A stretch of 64,000 nucleotides of DNA, from contig JHVD01000003.1 in the NCBI GenBank assembly GCA_000619965.1, forward strand, positions 124,001-188,000, read 5' to 3'. A program made the translations under genes and the position numbers. The notes beneath the pieces were generated by a model that was given only the letters and a program-made list of their open reading frames with translations, did no database searches and was not told the DNA's origin. The stretch is from Propionibacteriaceae bacterium P6A17. GTDB lineage: Bacteria; Actinomycetota; Actinomycetes; Propionibacteriales; Propionibacteriaceae. Shown here piece after piece: positions 27,231 through 37,073 of this stretch; position 1 is the first letter of the stretch; the number at the start of each line of letters is the position of its first letter.

Positions 27231-29846
27231 TCAGGCGTAGTGCAGCCTGAACGCGGCCGGGGTGAGGCGCCTACGGGCAGCGATGGCCAGCCACGACAGC
27301 GCCGCCATCACCGCCCCGACGAACACCATCAGCCCCACGGAGGTCACCACGGGGGCGCCCGCGAGGAAGCTCCGCACGAGCAGCATCCCGCTGTGCACCG
27401 GCGAGATGGACGCGACGACGTCCAGCCAGCCCGGCAGGCCCGAGCTCAGCCCCAGCGCCACCGTCACGGCCAACAGCACCAGCGAGATGGCGCGCCCGAC
27501 GTGCCCCAGCCAGCCCGTCAGCGCATGGTGGGCGAGCGAGAAGACGACACCGAGGAAAGCGAGGACGGCCATCAGCCCGACGGTGCGACCGAAGGACATG
27601 TGCCACCACGCGCCGCCGACCAGCCCGAGCACCGCACCGGAGGCGGCGACGATCCCCGTCGGCACGCCCGTGGTGCGCAGCCACAGCACGAGGTTGGAGC
27701 GTCGAGACGTCACGACGTCGCTCGGCACGGGCCGCGCAATCGTGAACGCGCCCAGCGACGCCAGCCACAGCGCCGCGACGAGGATGATCGCCGACAGCGG
27801 CACCGCACCTCGGGCCATCAGCCCGTCCCCGACGCCGATCGGGCTCGACACGACGTCGGCGAGCGTCTCGCGGTCCGAGGCCGAGTAGTTCGGCAACTGC
27901 TCCTTGCCGTCGGCGAGCTTGTCAGCGAACGTGCCCAGGCCGTCGGTGAGCTCGCCGGCACCGTCGCCGAGCTGGGTCATCCCGTCGGCCAGGTCGCCTG
28001 CACCAGCCCCGGCCTGGTCGACGCCGTCGACGTACTGCCCCACCCCGTCGGCGAACTGGCCGACGCCGTCGACGTACTGCCCAACGCCATCGCCCAGCTC
28101 CCCGGCACCGTCGGCGAGCTGCGCCGTGCCGTCGGCGAGCTGCCGCACGCCCGCCGGGAGGGCACCGAGCTGGCCGCCGAGCTGCTGGATGCCCGCGTTG
28201 AGCTGGTCGGCCCCGTCGGCGAGCTGCCGCCCGCCGGTGACGAGCGGCTGGGACTGCTCGACGATCTGCGCCGCCCCGTCGCGCAGTTGCACGAGCCCGT
28301 CGCGCAACTGCCCCATCTGCGCCGGCATCTGCGTGGCGACCTGGTCGACGCCGTCGGCCACCTGTTGCGCGCCGTCGCGCAGCAGGCGAAGCTGCGGGAT
28401 CGCCTGCTGCGCCTGCTCGAGGCCGCCCACGATCTGATCGAGGGCGGCGTTGACCTGACCGCTGGCCGCGACGGCCAGCTCGTAGTACGTCTTCCCTGTG
28501 GCGGGGTCGGTACCGTGCAGCAACGCCAGCCCGCGCTGGGCGCCCTGCCGGAAGCCGAGGCTGAGCGCCTGGTCGACGCCCTCCTCGAACGCGGCCCGCT
28601 GCTGTTCACAGGCCTGCGGGTCCTCGACGGTGCAACGGAAGCTGGCCTTGAGCTGGGCGGCGGCGTCGGTGACCTGCATCGGCAACGGGAGGGAGCCGTC
28701 GGCGTATCCCTGCAGTTGCGCCTCGAGGCCCTCGACGAACTCGGCGAAGTCGCCGATCTGCGTCCGCAACGCCTTCGCTTGGGCGATCATGTCGTCGGTG
28801 ATGATCCCGTCGAGCTGTTCGAGCGGGGTCACGAGCTGGTCGACGCCGTCAGCCACCTGCTGGGCGCCGTCGGCGAGCTGACGCAGCTGGGCCAGGTCGG
28901 CCGTGCCTGCGTCGATGCCGGTCACCATCTGGTCGAGTCCGCTGCGGAGCTGGTCGACGCCGCCGACGACCTGCTGGGCGCCGTCGGTGTACTCACCCAC
29001 ACGCGGCAGGAGCTGGTTGGCTCCGTCGACGAGCTGCTGCACGCCCGACGTGAGCTGCGGCATCTGGGCGGCCATCTGCTGCACTCCGGCGTCGAGCTCG
29101 CTGGCGCCGTCGGCAAGCTGCGACGCCCCCGACGTCACCTCCGACCCGCCCGCGACGAGCTGCTCGCCGCCCGAGGTGATCGGGCCCGCGGCTGCGGTGA
29201 GCTGGTCCATGCCGTCGGCGAGCTGCGCCGCCCCGTCGGTGGCCTGGCCGAGCCCGTCGGTGAGCTGACCGGCCCCGTCGTGGAGCTGCTCGGCCCCGTC
29301 GACGATCTGCTGGAATTGGACGCCCACCTCGTTGAAGCCCTTGTAGATGCCGTCCAGGTATTGGCCGGTGAGCGTGTCGTTGAGGGACTCCATCGCGATT
29401 CGCGCGATCTCCTGCGGCAAGTCGCCGTCGAACGCGGGCGCGTTGCGGCTCACCGCGATCTGCACGTTGGCCTTCTCAGCAGTCGCGGCGTCGTTGGCCG
29501 AGAACGACATCACGCGCTCGGAGAAGTCCTTCGGGATGGTCACGACGGCCGCGTACTCGCCGGTGCGCAGCCGCTCGGCGCCGCGCTGCTCGTCGGCGAG
29601 GATCCAGCGGATGTTGTCGCCGTCACGGCCGATCATCTCGGCGCCGAGCTGGCGGCCCATCGGCACGAACTGCCCCTGGACCTCCGTGCCCTCGTCGAGG
29701 TTGACGATCGCGGCGGTGATGCGCTCGTCGTCGGCGCCGCCGGCCAGCCCGAGCAGCGCCCCGACGATCAGCAGCGGCGCCAGGAACAGCGCGACGAGCG
29801 CCGCCCACGACGTCTTGCGTCCGGTCTTGATTCCCTCCGGCCTCAT
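27231..29846 (-). CDS. YhgE/Pip-type membrane protein with long repeat stalk
   Basis: 871 residues. One N-terminal membrane helix (about 12-36), then an extracytoplasmic domain (ERITAAIVNLDEG..., GEYAAVVTIPKDFSERV). A very long region (about 170-660) follows, built of 7-residue units of the type QLADGAG or QLVDGAN, broken by one non-repeat insert near 375-480 that carries a Cys pair. The C-terminal five membrane helices match the YhgE/ABC-2-like domain. Family members are linked to export of lipids or T7SS-type substrates and sit beside MMPL pumps. The ATG overlaps the MMPL stop (ATGA), so the two are coupled and probably work together. Confidence 0.88.
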   Translation of the reverse strand: MRPEGIKTGRKTSWAALVALFLAPLLIVGALLGLAGGADDERITAAIVNLDEGTEVQGQFVPMGRQLGAEMIGRDGDNIRWILADEQRGAERLRTGEYAAVVTIPKDFSERVMSFSANDAATAEKANVQIAVSRNAPAFDGDLPQEIARIAMESLNDTLTGQYLDGIYKGFNEVGVQFQQIVDGAEQLHDGAGQLTDGLGQATDGAAQLADGMDQLTAAAGPITSGGEQLVAGGSEVTSGASQLADGASELDAGVQQMAAQMPQLTSGVQQLVDGANQLLPRVGEYTDGAQQVVGGVDQLRSGLDQMVTGIDAGTADLAQLRQLADGAQQVADGVDQLVTPLEQLDGIITDDMIAQAKALRTQIGDFAEFVEGLEAQLQGYADGSLPLPMQVTDAAAQLKASFRCTVEDPQACEQQRAAFEEGVDQALSLGFRQGAQRGLALLHGTDPATGKTYYELAVAASGQVNAALDQIVGGLEQAQQAIPQLRLLRDGAQQVADGVDQVATQMPAQMGQLRDGLVQLRDGAAQIVEQSQPLVTGGRQLADGADQLNAGIQQLGGQLGALPAGVRQLADGTAQLADGAGELGDGVGQYVDGVGQFADGVGQYVDGVDQAGAGAGDLADGMTQLGDGAGELTDGLGTFADKLADGKEQLPNYSASDRETLADVVSSPIGVGDGLMARGAVPLSAIILVAALWLASLGAFTIARPVPSDVVTSRRSNLVLWLRTTGVPTGIVAASGAVLGLVGGAWWHMSFGRTVGLMAVLAFLGVVFSLAHHALTGWLGHVGRAISLVLLAVTVALGLSSGLPGWLDVVASISPVHSGMLLVRSFLAGAPVVTSVGLMVFVGAVMAALSWLAIAARRRLTPAAFRLHYA

Positions 29847-32566
29847 GCCAGGCTCCCCTCGGTGATGGGCTCGGTGACCCGGACGATCTCATCCGGGGTG
29901 ACGACGGTGACGGCGGCATCCCGGCTCGCCATGCACACGAGCGCGAACGTGCCGTCGGCGCGCGCGGACTCGACGAGCCGCAGGAGCGCGTCGCGCTCGG
30001 ACTCCGCGGCCACGGCGCCGATCGAGTCGATGAACCACACGTGGCCGGGCTTCGGGCGCAGCCGTTCGATCGCGGCGGTCACGTCGGGCACCTTCGCGAG
30101 GTCGATGTAGCCCGTCCGCCGTCGCACGGCGGAAGCCCCCTCCGGCAGCAGGGCGCCGACGACGCGGGCCCGGCCGGACTCCGTCTCCAGCCTCCCCGTG
30201 AGCGCCAGCGCCGCCGCGGCGCGCGTCCCGACAGGCCCGACGATGGCCTTCACCTCGCCCGGGCGCAGCGTGAACGACGTCGGCGGCAGCAGGCCCTCGA
30301 CGGTGACCTCCTCCGCGTGCAGGAGCGCGTCCGTGCCGGGCCAGTCGGCCAGCGCGAGCTGCTTGGTGAGCGCCTCACCCTCCATGTCGAACACGGGAAG
30401 GGCCTTGTCGAGCCACTTCGGCATCCACCACGCGCGGTCGCCCAGCAGGGCCAGCACGGCGGGCACGAATGTCATGCGCACCAGGAACGCGTCGATGACC
30501 ACGCCGATCGCGAGCCCGAACGCGATCTGCTTGATGGCCATCATGCCCGCCGGCACGAAGAACGCGAACACGGCGAACATCACCAGCGCCGCCGCTGTCA
30601 CCACGGGGCCGGAGGCGACGAAGCCGTCGCGGATGGCCTGCATCGCGGGCTTGCCGTGCGCGTACTCCTCGCGGATGCGGGAACCGATGAAGATCTCGTA
30701 GTCCATCGCGAGGCCGAAGAGGATGCCGATGAGCAGGATGGGCATGAAGGAGATGATGGCCTCGGGCTTCTCGAGGTTGATGACCTGGCGCAGCCAGCCC
30801 TCGTTGAACACGAGCTGCGTCGCGCCGAACGCGCCACCGACGCTCAGCAGGAAGCCGACGGCGGTCTTGATCGGCACCCACACCGAGCGGAACACCGCGG
30901 CCAGCAGCACCAGCGACAGTCCCACGACGAGCACCACGAACGGGATGACGGCGTTGCTCAGCTTGTTGGTGACGTCGAGCTGCACGGCGGTGAAGCCGGT
31001 GACGTTGGCCTCGATGCCGCGGCTGTCGAGCCAGCCGTCGGTGACCTCGCGCAGCCGCTCGACGGTGCGCACCGTCTCCGGGTCGTCCGTGGCGGTCGTC
31101 GGGACGAGCTGGATCAGGGCCGTGTCCGCGTTGGTGTTGGGCACGGCCATCACCACCTGCTGCACGCCCTCGACGGCCTCGACGTCGGCCACCAGCTCGT
31201 CGATCAGGCCGAGGGGATCCGTCGACTCGATGATCCCCGCCGTGACCACCAGCGGCGCGTTGTAGCCGTCGCCGAAGTGCTCACTGATGAGGTCGTAGGC
31301 CTGCCGCGACGGGCGATCCGGGGCTCCCTGCCCGGCGTTGGGCAGCGAGAGCACGAGGTTCAGCGTCGGCAGCGACAAGGCGCCGAGGAGCGCGATGACG
31401 GCGACGATCGTCGCGACGGGCCGCGTCGTCGTCACGCCCACCCACCAGTGGAAGATGCCCTTGCGGCGCTCCGCAGGCGCGCGGTCGGTGCCGTCGGCGC
31501 CGGCGGCCTCGTCGGGCTGGGCCCCGTCGGCGGCACCTGCTCGCCTCACGGCCTTGGGGCGCATGCGTTCGCCCAGGAAGCCGCCGAAGGCCGGCAGCAG
31601 GGTGAGCGCGATGGCGACGGCGAACGCGACCGCGATGGAGGCGAAGATGCCCATGATGGTGAGGAACGGGATGCCCGCGACGGCCAGCCCCGACAGCGCG
31701 ATGGCGTTGACGACGCCGGCGAACACGACGGCCGTGCCCGCGGTGCCGATGGCCCGGGCCATGGACTCGTCGGCGGCCATGCCGTCGCGGAGCTGGTCGC
31801 GGTGCCGGGAGAAGATGAACAGGGCGTAGTCGATGCCGACGGCAAGACCCAGCATGACCGCGAGCATGGGGGTGACCGAGTTGATGTCGATGATGCTCGT
31901 CGCCCCCAGCATGATCGCCATCGCGAGCCCGACGCCCAGCAGCGCCGTGAAGATGGGCACCATCGCCGTGAGCGCGGAGCCGAGCATCACCCACAAGACG
32001 ATGAACGACAGCACCACGCCGAAGACCTCGACGACGGACAGGTGCGGCAGCTCGATCTCGAAGGCCTGCCCGCCCATGCGGATCTCGGTGCCTTCGGGCA
32101 GTTGCGCGGCGATGCGGTCCGCGGCCGCGAGGATGGTGTCGAGCTCCGCCTGCGTGGGCGACTGCGTGACGGTGAGGGTGAGCGTGGCCAGCGCGGCGCG
32201 GTGGTCGGGTGACGTCTGCCCCGAGACGTACTCGAACCAGGGCGAGCGGACGTCGTCGACGATGGGGCTCTCCTTGAACTCGTCCAGCAGCGGCTCGACG
32301 GTGTCCTGCAGCGCGTCGATGTCCTGGCCCTCGGGCACGACGATCACGGCGGTGGCGGTCAACGCCGCCCCTTGCGGGAACGTCATGTTGAGGCGTTGCA
32401 GGGCCTCCTGCGACGACGAGCCCGGGATCTCGAACTCGTTGTTGAACTTGCCCTGCAGCAAGAACCCCGCGCCGCCCAGGACGGCCGCGACGACGAGCCA
32501 GATCGCGAGCACCTTCCTGCCGTTGTCGAAACACCAACGGCCGAGCGCGTACAGGGCTGAGGACAT
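29843..32566 (-). CDS. MMPL/RND transporter with degenerate ABC-ATPase-like C-terminus
   Basis: 907 residues from the preferred ATG at 32566 (MSSALYALGRWCFDNGRKVL); the frame opens 36 bases earlier. There are two RND repeats: a first transmembrane helix, a periplasmic porter loop, a five-helix bundle with GIDYALFIFSRHRD, a second loop, and a second bundle with GLAMDYEIFIGSR. About 200 residues after the last helix resemble an ABC nucleotide-binding domain (LLPPTSFTLRPGEVKAIVGP..., HVWFIDSIGAV). The P-loop reads GPVGTRAAA without the essential Lys, so ATP hydrolysis is unlikely. A lipid or wall-component exporter, cotranscribed with YhgE and divergent from a TetR gene. Confidence 0.88.
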   Translation of the reverse strand: MSSALYALGRWCFDNGRKVLAIWLVVAAVLGGAGFLLQGKFNNEFEIPGSSSQEALQRLNMTFPQGAALTATAVIVVPEGQDIDALQDTVEPLLDEFKESPIVDDVRSPWFEYVSGQTSPDHRAALATLTLTVTQSPTQAELDTILAAADRIAAQLPEGTEIRMGGQAFEIELPHLSVVEVFGVVLSFIVLWVMLGSALTAMVPIFTALLGVGLAMAIMLGATSIIDINSVTPMLAVMLGLAVGIDYALFIFSRHRDQLRDGMAADESMARAIGTAGTAVVFAGVVNAIALSGLAVAGIPFLTIMGIFASIAVAFAVAIALTLLPAFGGFLGERMRPKAVRRAGAADGAQPDEAAGADGTDRAPAERRKGIFHWWVGVTTTRPVATIVAVIALLGALSLPTLNLVLSLPNAGQGAPDRPSRQAYDLISEHFGDGYNAPLVVTAGIIESTDPLGLIDELVADVEAVEGVQQVVMAVPNTNADTALIQLVPTTATDDPETVRTVERLREVTDGWLDSRGIEANVTGFTAVQLDVTNKLSNAVIPFVVLVVGLSLVLLAAVFRSVWVPIKTAVGFLLSVGGAFGATQLVFNEGWLRQVINLEKPEAIISFMPILLIGILFGLAMDYEIFIGSRIREEYAHGKPAMQAIRDGFVASGPVVTAAALVMFAVFAFFVPAGMMAIKQIAFGLAIGVVIDAFLVRMTFVPAVLALLGDRAWWMPKWLDKALPVFDMEGEALTKQLALADWPGTDALLHAEEVTVEGLLPPTSFTLRPGEVKAIVGPVGTRAAAALALTGRLETESGRARVVGALLPEGASAVRRRTGYIDLAKVPDVTAAIERLRPKPGHVWFIDSIGAVAAESERDALLRLVESARADGTFALVCMASRDAAVTVVTPDEIVRVTEPITEGSLA

Positions 32567-32581
32567 CGCCACCCCAATCTC

Positions 32582-32622
32582 GATACAGGATTGAATCCGC
32601 ACCCAGCATACACTTCTGTATC
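32582..32622. promoter_or_regulatory. Candidate TetR operator in divergent promoter
   Basis: GATACAG (32582-32588) and CTGTATC (32616-32622) are perfect inverted arms 27 bp apart. GGATTGAATCC, a second small palindrome, lies beside the first. They sit between the MMPL and TetR start codons and probably serve autoregulation. Confidence 0.45.
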
Positions 32623-32652
32623 CAAGGCACTACAGTTGCCCTCGGAGGACCG

Positions 32653-33231
32653 ATGCCTGAGACCACCCCCCGACGTGAGGCGACGCGCACCCGGCTGATC
32701 CACGCGGCCATCGCCGAGTTCGGCGAGCGCGGCATCGACGCCACCAGCGTCGAGCACCTCTGCGTGCGCGCCGGTTTCACCCGGGGCGCGTTCTACTCCA
32801 ACTTCTCGTCCAAGGACGACGTCTGCATCGCCATCCTCGAGCTCTACGGCGAGCAGGCGATGGCCGGCCTGCAGGCGATCGCCGTGCCCGACGAGGGGGC
32901 CGGCCCCGACTGGGCGTTCCGCGAGGCCCTCCCGTCGTTCTTCCGCGCCCTGGGCCCGACGGCCAACTTCCGTCGCACCATGCTGGAGGTGCGGGTGCGC
33001 GCCCAGCGCAGCCCCGAACTCGCCGACCGGCTGGCGCGGCTGGAGGCCGAGACGCGTCCCGCCATCGACGCCGCACTCGACGACGTCAGCGCCCGCACCG
33101 GCATCCGTTTCCGGCTGCCGACGCACACCGTCGTCGAGCTGTGCCACGCGGTGTTCTTCCACCCCTCCGAGGCGCAGGACGTGGACGAGGCCCTGCTCAC
33201 GAGCCTGTTGATAGCGTTGTCCGACGTCTAG
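32653..33231 (+). CDS. TetR-family transcriptional regulator
   Basis: 192 residues. The DNA-binding domain is at the N-terminus (TRTRLIHAAIAEFGERGIDATSVEHLCVRAGFTRG, then AFYSNFSSKDD), followed by a variable helical ligand-binding domain. GGAGG lies 7 bases before the ATG. It diverges from the MMPL-YhgE operon and most likely represses it; the ligand is unknown. Confidence 0.9.
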   Translation: MPETTPRREATRTRLIHAAIAEFGERGIDATSVEHLCVRAGFTRGAFYSNFSSKDDVCIAILELYGEQAMAGLQAIAVPDEGAGPDWAFREALPSFFRALGPTANFRRTMLEVRVRAQRSPELADRLARLEAETRPAIDAALDDVSARTGIRFRLPTHTVVELCHAVFFHPSEAQDVDEALLTSLLIALSDV

Positions 33232-33259
33232 GCCTGATCCGGCCGCCGGCGCCGCGACG

Positions 33260-34141
33260 TCACTCGCTGCGGCCACCGCCGGGCAGGAGCGGCCCACGGA
33301 TGCCCGCCTCGACGAGCGCCCGCTGGGCCCTGGCCCGCACCTCCCGCAGGGGTGCCCACTGCTGGTTGGGCAGCGCCGTCACCTGCACCTGCAGCGTGAT
33401 CGCGTACTGGTCCACGTCCCCGACACCCATCACGGTCGGCTCCTCCAACAGTGCCCCGGCGAACGCCTCCTCGTCCTGCATGCCCGCGACGGCGCCCTGC
33501 ACCACCTCAGCGGCCCGGGCGGGGTCCTCGTCGGGCGCGATGAGCACGTTGACGATGGTGGAATTGTTCGACTGGGAGAGGTTGCCGAGGGTGAGGATCT
33601 CGCCGTTGCGCAGGTACCAGATGGTGCCCGAGGCGGCCCGCACCCGCGTCACGCGCAACGTGACCTCCTCGACGGTGCCCGTCACGTCCCCGACGGTGAT
33701 GACGTCCCCGACGCCGAACTGGTCCTCGGCGAGCATGAAGATGCCGGAGAGATAGTCCTTCACCAGCGACTGCGCGCCGAAGCCGAGCGCCACCCCGCCG
33801 ATGCCCGCCGAGGTGATGATGGGCGCCATGGGCACGTCGAAGATCGCCAGGATGGTGAACAGCGTGACCAGCACCAGCACGACGTCGGTGGAGTTGCGCA
33901 GGATCGATGCCAGCGTCTCGACGCGCTGACGGTGGCGGGTCTCCCGTCGGCTCTGCTCGCTCGCGACGATCGACTCCGGCCTGGTCGTGGCGCGCAGCAC
34001 CTGCTCCGCGCGGCGCGACAGCAGGACGCGCTCGAAGTTGCGGATGGCCAGGCGGATGAGGATGCGGGCGACGAGCGCCACGAGCAGCACGACGCCGCTG
34101 CGGGCGAGCTGGGAGGTGAGGTGGGCGAGCGTGGGTTCCAT
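33260..34141 (-). CDS. Small-conductance mechanosensitive channel (MscS family)
   Basis: 293 residues. Three membrane helices, the last being the pore helix (IITSAGIGGVALGFGAQSLVKD, with the Gly/Ala packing of MscS TM3), then the beta domain (FGVGDVITVGDVTGTVEEVTLRVTRVR) and a cytoplasmic alpha/beta domain. It opens under membrane tension to release solutes. The frame is open well upstream, but the ATG at 34141 begins the first helix. It is 68 bp downstream of the M23 peptidase gene on the same strand. Confidence 0.93.
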   Translation of the reverse strand: MEPTLAHLTSQLARSGVVLLVALVARILIRLAIRNFERVLLSRRAEQVLRATTRPESIVASEQSRRETRHRQRVETLASILRNSTDVVLVLVTLFTILAIFDVPMAPIITSAGIGGVALGFGAQSLVKDYLSGIFMLAEDQFGVGDVITVGDVTGTVEEVTLRVTRVRAASGTIWYLRNGEILTLGNLSQSNNSTIVNVLIAPDEDPARAAEVVQGAVAGMQDEEAFAGALLEEPTVMGVGDVDQYAITLQVQVTALPNQQWAPLREVRARAQRALVEAGIRGPLLPGGGRSE

Positions 34142-34209
34142 CGGCGACGACCCTACCCCCGGCGGCGACGGCGGCCGCGCAGCACGCGCGGGGGGCGACG
34201 CCCGGACGC

Positions 34210-35361
34210 TCAGCCGGGCGGCTGGTCGTCGCCTGACCCGTCGCTTGGGCCGGGCGATGCCTGCCTCCGATCCGCGGGCGAGGCGGGCGTCTCGGTCGGG
34301 GTCCCCGTCGGGGTCGGCGTCGCCGTCGCGCTCGGGGTGGGGGTGGGTGTCGGGGTGGGTTCGTCGCTCGGCGTCGGCGTGGGCGTCGGGCTCTCCGTGG
34401 CGCTGGGAGTGGAGTCGGGGGAGCCGCCGGTGGGCGAGGGCGCGGGCGACTCGTCGGTGGCTCCCTCGACGGGCGTCACCGGCGCCGTCGCGCTGGCGGC
34501 CCCCGACGGGGCACCGTCGGTCGTCTGCGGGCCGGGGCTCTCGCTGGGGACGTCGGAGGGCGACGCGCTGCCGGAGGGCTCGGGGCCGGGCCCGAACTCG
34601 GCCATGCCGTCGGCGAAGACGATCACGCCGCCCTTGCCGAGCCACGACGCGGGATCCGTGTACTGCCCGTCGGCCAGCACCTCGAAGTGCAGGTGGCAGC
34701 CCGTCGAATAGCCGGTGTTGCCCACCCGTCCGATGCCCTGCTGGCGCCTGACGACATCGCCCACCCGGACTCCGGCCGACGAGAGGTGCGCGTAGTTGGT
34801 GACGACGTCGTAGCCGGCGATCTGCCCGTGGCTCACGGTGACCATGAAGCCATTGCCGCCAGCCCAGCCGACCCTGGTGACGCGCCCGTCGGCGGCGGCC
34901 CCGATGGGCGTGCCGCAGGGGGCCGCGAAGTCCAGGCCGGTGTGCAGTTTGTAGACGAACAGGACGGGGTGGAAGCGCATTCCGAACGGCGACGTGCGGC
35001 GCCCGTTGACCGGGATGGCGAGGGTGCCGTCGCCCGCGATGCCGGCGTGACCGAGCGACGGGTCGTAGTAGGCCTCGCGGCTGACGGGCCGCGGCAGGAA
35101 GAAGTCCTCCGGGTAGGTGAAGGTGGGCATCATCGCGGCCGCGGGAAGCCGCACCGGGGTGAGCGCCGCGGTGGGCTCGGCCGCGCGCGCGGTGGGGGCC
35201 GCCGACGGCTCCTGGGCGCGGCTGGCCCGCTCCGGCTGGCGCTCGACGGGGACGGCCGTGTCGCGGGGCGAGGACGCTGCCGTGCAGATCGCCACTCCCC
35301 CGGCCATCACCGTCGCCGCGACGATTGCGGCGATCCCCTGCTTGATGCGCACGAGCCCCAT
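34210..35361 (-). CDS. Secreted M23-family peptidase with Pro/Ser/Thr-rich tail
   Basis: 383 residues from MGLVRIKQGIAAIVAATV (signal helix 8-28). An Ala/Pro linker precedes the LytM/M23 domain (about 115-255) with zinc ligands HTGLDFAAPCGTP (H..D) and HLHFEV (HxH); TSPFGMRFHP is the usual entry motif. About 120 residues of Ser/Pro/Thr repeats (TPTPTPS) follow, probably threading the wall. It is either a peptidoglycan endopeptidase or, less likely, an activator, since all zinc ligands are present. It diverges from pcnA across 148 bp. Confidence 0.92.
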   Translation of the reverse strand: MGLVRIKQGIAAIVAATVMAGGVAICTAASSPRDTAVPVERQPERASRAQEPSAAPTARAAEPTAALTPVRLPAAAMMPTFTYPEDFFLPRPVSREAYYDPSLGHAGIAGDGTLAIPVNGRRTSPFGMRFHPVLFVYKLHTGLDFAAPCGTPIGAAADGRVTRVGWAGGNGFMVTVSHGQIAGYDVVTNYAHLSSAGVRVGDVVRRQQGIGRVGNTGYSTGCHLHFEVLADGQYTDPASWLGKGGVIVFADGMAEFGPGPEPSGSASPSDVPSESPGPQTTDGAPSGAASATAPVTPVEGATDESPAPSPTGGSPDSTPSATESPTPTPTPSDEPTPTPTPTPSATATPTPTGTPTETPASPADRRQASPGPSDGSGDDQPPG

Positions 35362-35509
35362 TCCACCACGGATCGAGGGGCAACGCCAGCAAGTCGGGGG
35401 GATTGTAGGGGGATGACCGGGGCCCTCGTCGCAGGGACACGCCGGCGACGTCGGCCGCGCCGGCTCGCAGGGGCCCGACATCGGTGCGGATCGGGTAGAC
35501 TTCCGCGCC

Positions 35510-36946
35510 GTGCCCAGCTTGACCCAGGCCCAGAACAACGCCATGCAGCATCTCCTGCGCATCGCGCCGGTCATCGACGAGCTGGGGCACCTCTTCCGCG
35601 GCGCCGGGCACGAGCTCTACCTCGTCGGCGGCTCGGTGCGCGACGCCCTGCTGGGCCGGCTGGGCCACGACCTGGACTTCACCACGTCCGCGCGCCCCGA
35701 CGAGACGCACCGCCTCCTCAAGCAGTTCACCGCGTCGACGTGGGACGTCGGCAAGGATTTCGGCACCATCGGCGCGATGAAGCGCTCCGAGGGCACGGAT
35801 TGGCAGATCGAGGTCACCACCTTCCGCGCGGACGCCTACGAGGAGCACACCCGGAAGCCCGTCGTCGCGTTCGGCGACTCGATCGTCGACGATCTCATCC
35901 GCCGCGACTTCACCGTCAACGCGATGGCCATCGACGTCGCCACGCGCAAGTTCGTCGACCCGCACGGCGGTCTCCAGGATCTCGCCGCCGGCATCCTGCG
36001 CACGCCCGCGGCGCCGGAGGTGTCGTTCTCCGACGACCCCCTGCGGATGCTGCGGGCCGCGAGGTTCTCGTCGAGGCTGGGCTTCCATGTCGCCACCGAC
36101 GTCGTCGCGGCGATGAAGGGGATGGCGGAGCGGATCTCGATCGTGTCCGTCGAGCGCATCCAGGGCGAGCTGACGGGCCTGCTGCTCACCGACCGGCCCC
36201 GCGCGGGGCTGAACCTGCTCGTCGAGACGGGCCTGGCCGACCACTTCCTGCCGGAGCTGCCCGCGCTCCGGCTGGAGCGCGACGAACACCACCGCCACAA
36301 GGACGTCTACGAGCACTCGCTCACCGTCCTCGACCAGGCGATCGACTTGGAGAAGGCGCGCGGCCACGAGCCCGACATCGTCAACCGGCTCGCCGCGCTG
36401 CTGCACGACATCGGCAAGCCCGCCACGCGGCGCTTCGAGGGGTCGAAGGTCACCTTCCACCACCACGACGTCGTCGGCGCGAAGATGGCGAAGCGACGCC
36501 TGCGCGAGCTGAGCTTCCCCGGTACGGTCATCAAGTCGGTGTGCAAGCTGATCGAGCTGCACCTGCGCTTCCACGGCTACGCCGACGGCGCGTGGACCGA
36601 CTCGGCGGTGCGCCGCTACGTGCGCGACGCCGGCGACGAGCTCGAACACCTCCACATCCTCACGCGCGCCGACTGCACCACACGCAACAAGGCGAAGGCG
36701 ACCCGGCTGCGGAGAGCCTACGATGAGCTGGAGTGGCGCATCGACGAGCTCGCCAGCCAGGAGGAGCTCGACGCCATGCGCCCCCACCTCGACGGGGCAC
36801 AGATCATGGAGGTCCTCGGCATCGAGCCGGGCCCCGTCGTCGGCGAGGCGTACCGCTTCCTGCTGGAGCACCGCATCGAGCACGGCCCCCTCGACGAGGA
36901 CGCCGCGCGCACGCTGCTGCTCGACTGGTGGGCCGCCCGCAGCTGA
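35510..36946 (+). CDS. pcnA: CCA tRNA nucleotidyltransferase / poly(A) polymerase family
   Basis: 478 residues from a GTG at 35510, preceded by TAGACT 8 bases upstream and no ribosome site, so probably leaderless. The nucleotidyltransferase head has LVGGSVRDALLGR and DLDFTTSARPDE (the two catalytic Asp). It is followed by the neck and a C-terminal HD domain (AALLHDIGKPATR). The enzyme builds or repairs the 3' CCA of tRNAs. In mycobacteria the order is pcnA - mutT4 - Rv3909 - murJ; here the Nudix gene is absent and the rest is kept. Confidence 0.93.
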   Translation: MPSLTQAQNNAMQHLLRIAPVIDELGHLFRGAGHELYLVGGSVRDALLGRLGHDLDFTTSARPDETHRLLKQFTASTWDVGKDFGTIGAMKRSEGTDWQIEVTTFRADAYEEHTRKPVVAFGDSIVDDLIRRDFTVNAMAIDVATRKFVDPHGGLQDLAAGILRTPAAPEVSFSDDPLRMLRAARFSSRLGFHVATDVVAAMKGMAERISIVSVERIQGELTGLLLTDRPRAGLNLLVETGLADHFLPELPALRLERDEHHRHKDVYEHSLTVLDQAIDLEKARGHEPDIVNRLAALLHDIGKPATRRFEGSKVTFHHHDVVGAKMAKRRLRELSFPGTVIKSVCKLIELHLRFHGYADGAWTDSAVRRYVRDAGDELEHLHILTRADCTTRNKAKATRLRRAYDELEWRIDELASQEELDAMRPHLDGAQIMEVLGIEPGPVVGEAYRFLLEHRIEHGPLDEDAARTLLLDWWAARS

Positions 36947-37073
36947 CCCGGCCAACGGCGAGGCCCCGGCCCCGGCCCTACGCCCACGGCGAGGGTGTCG
37001 TCGCCGACATCGAATCGCCGCCCCCGCTGAGTCGTACCGGGGCGAACGCCGTGCGCGCCACTACGATGAAACG

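Noticed and set aside
26915-27250. Plus-strand frames of about 110 codons after dnaB
   Set aside because: They begin inside the terminator hairpin, have no ribosome site of their own and show shadow-type Arg/Pro composition.
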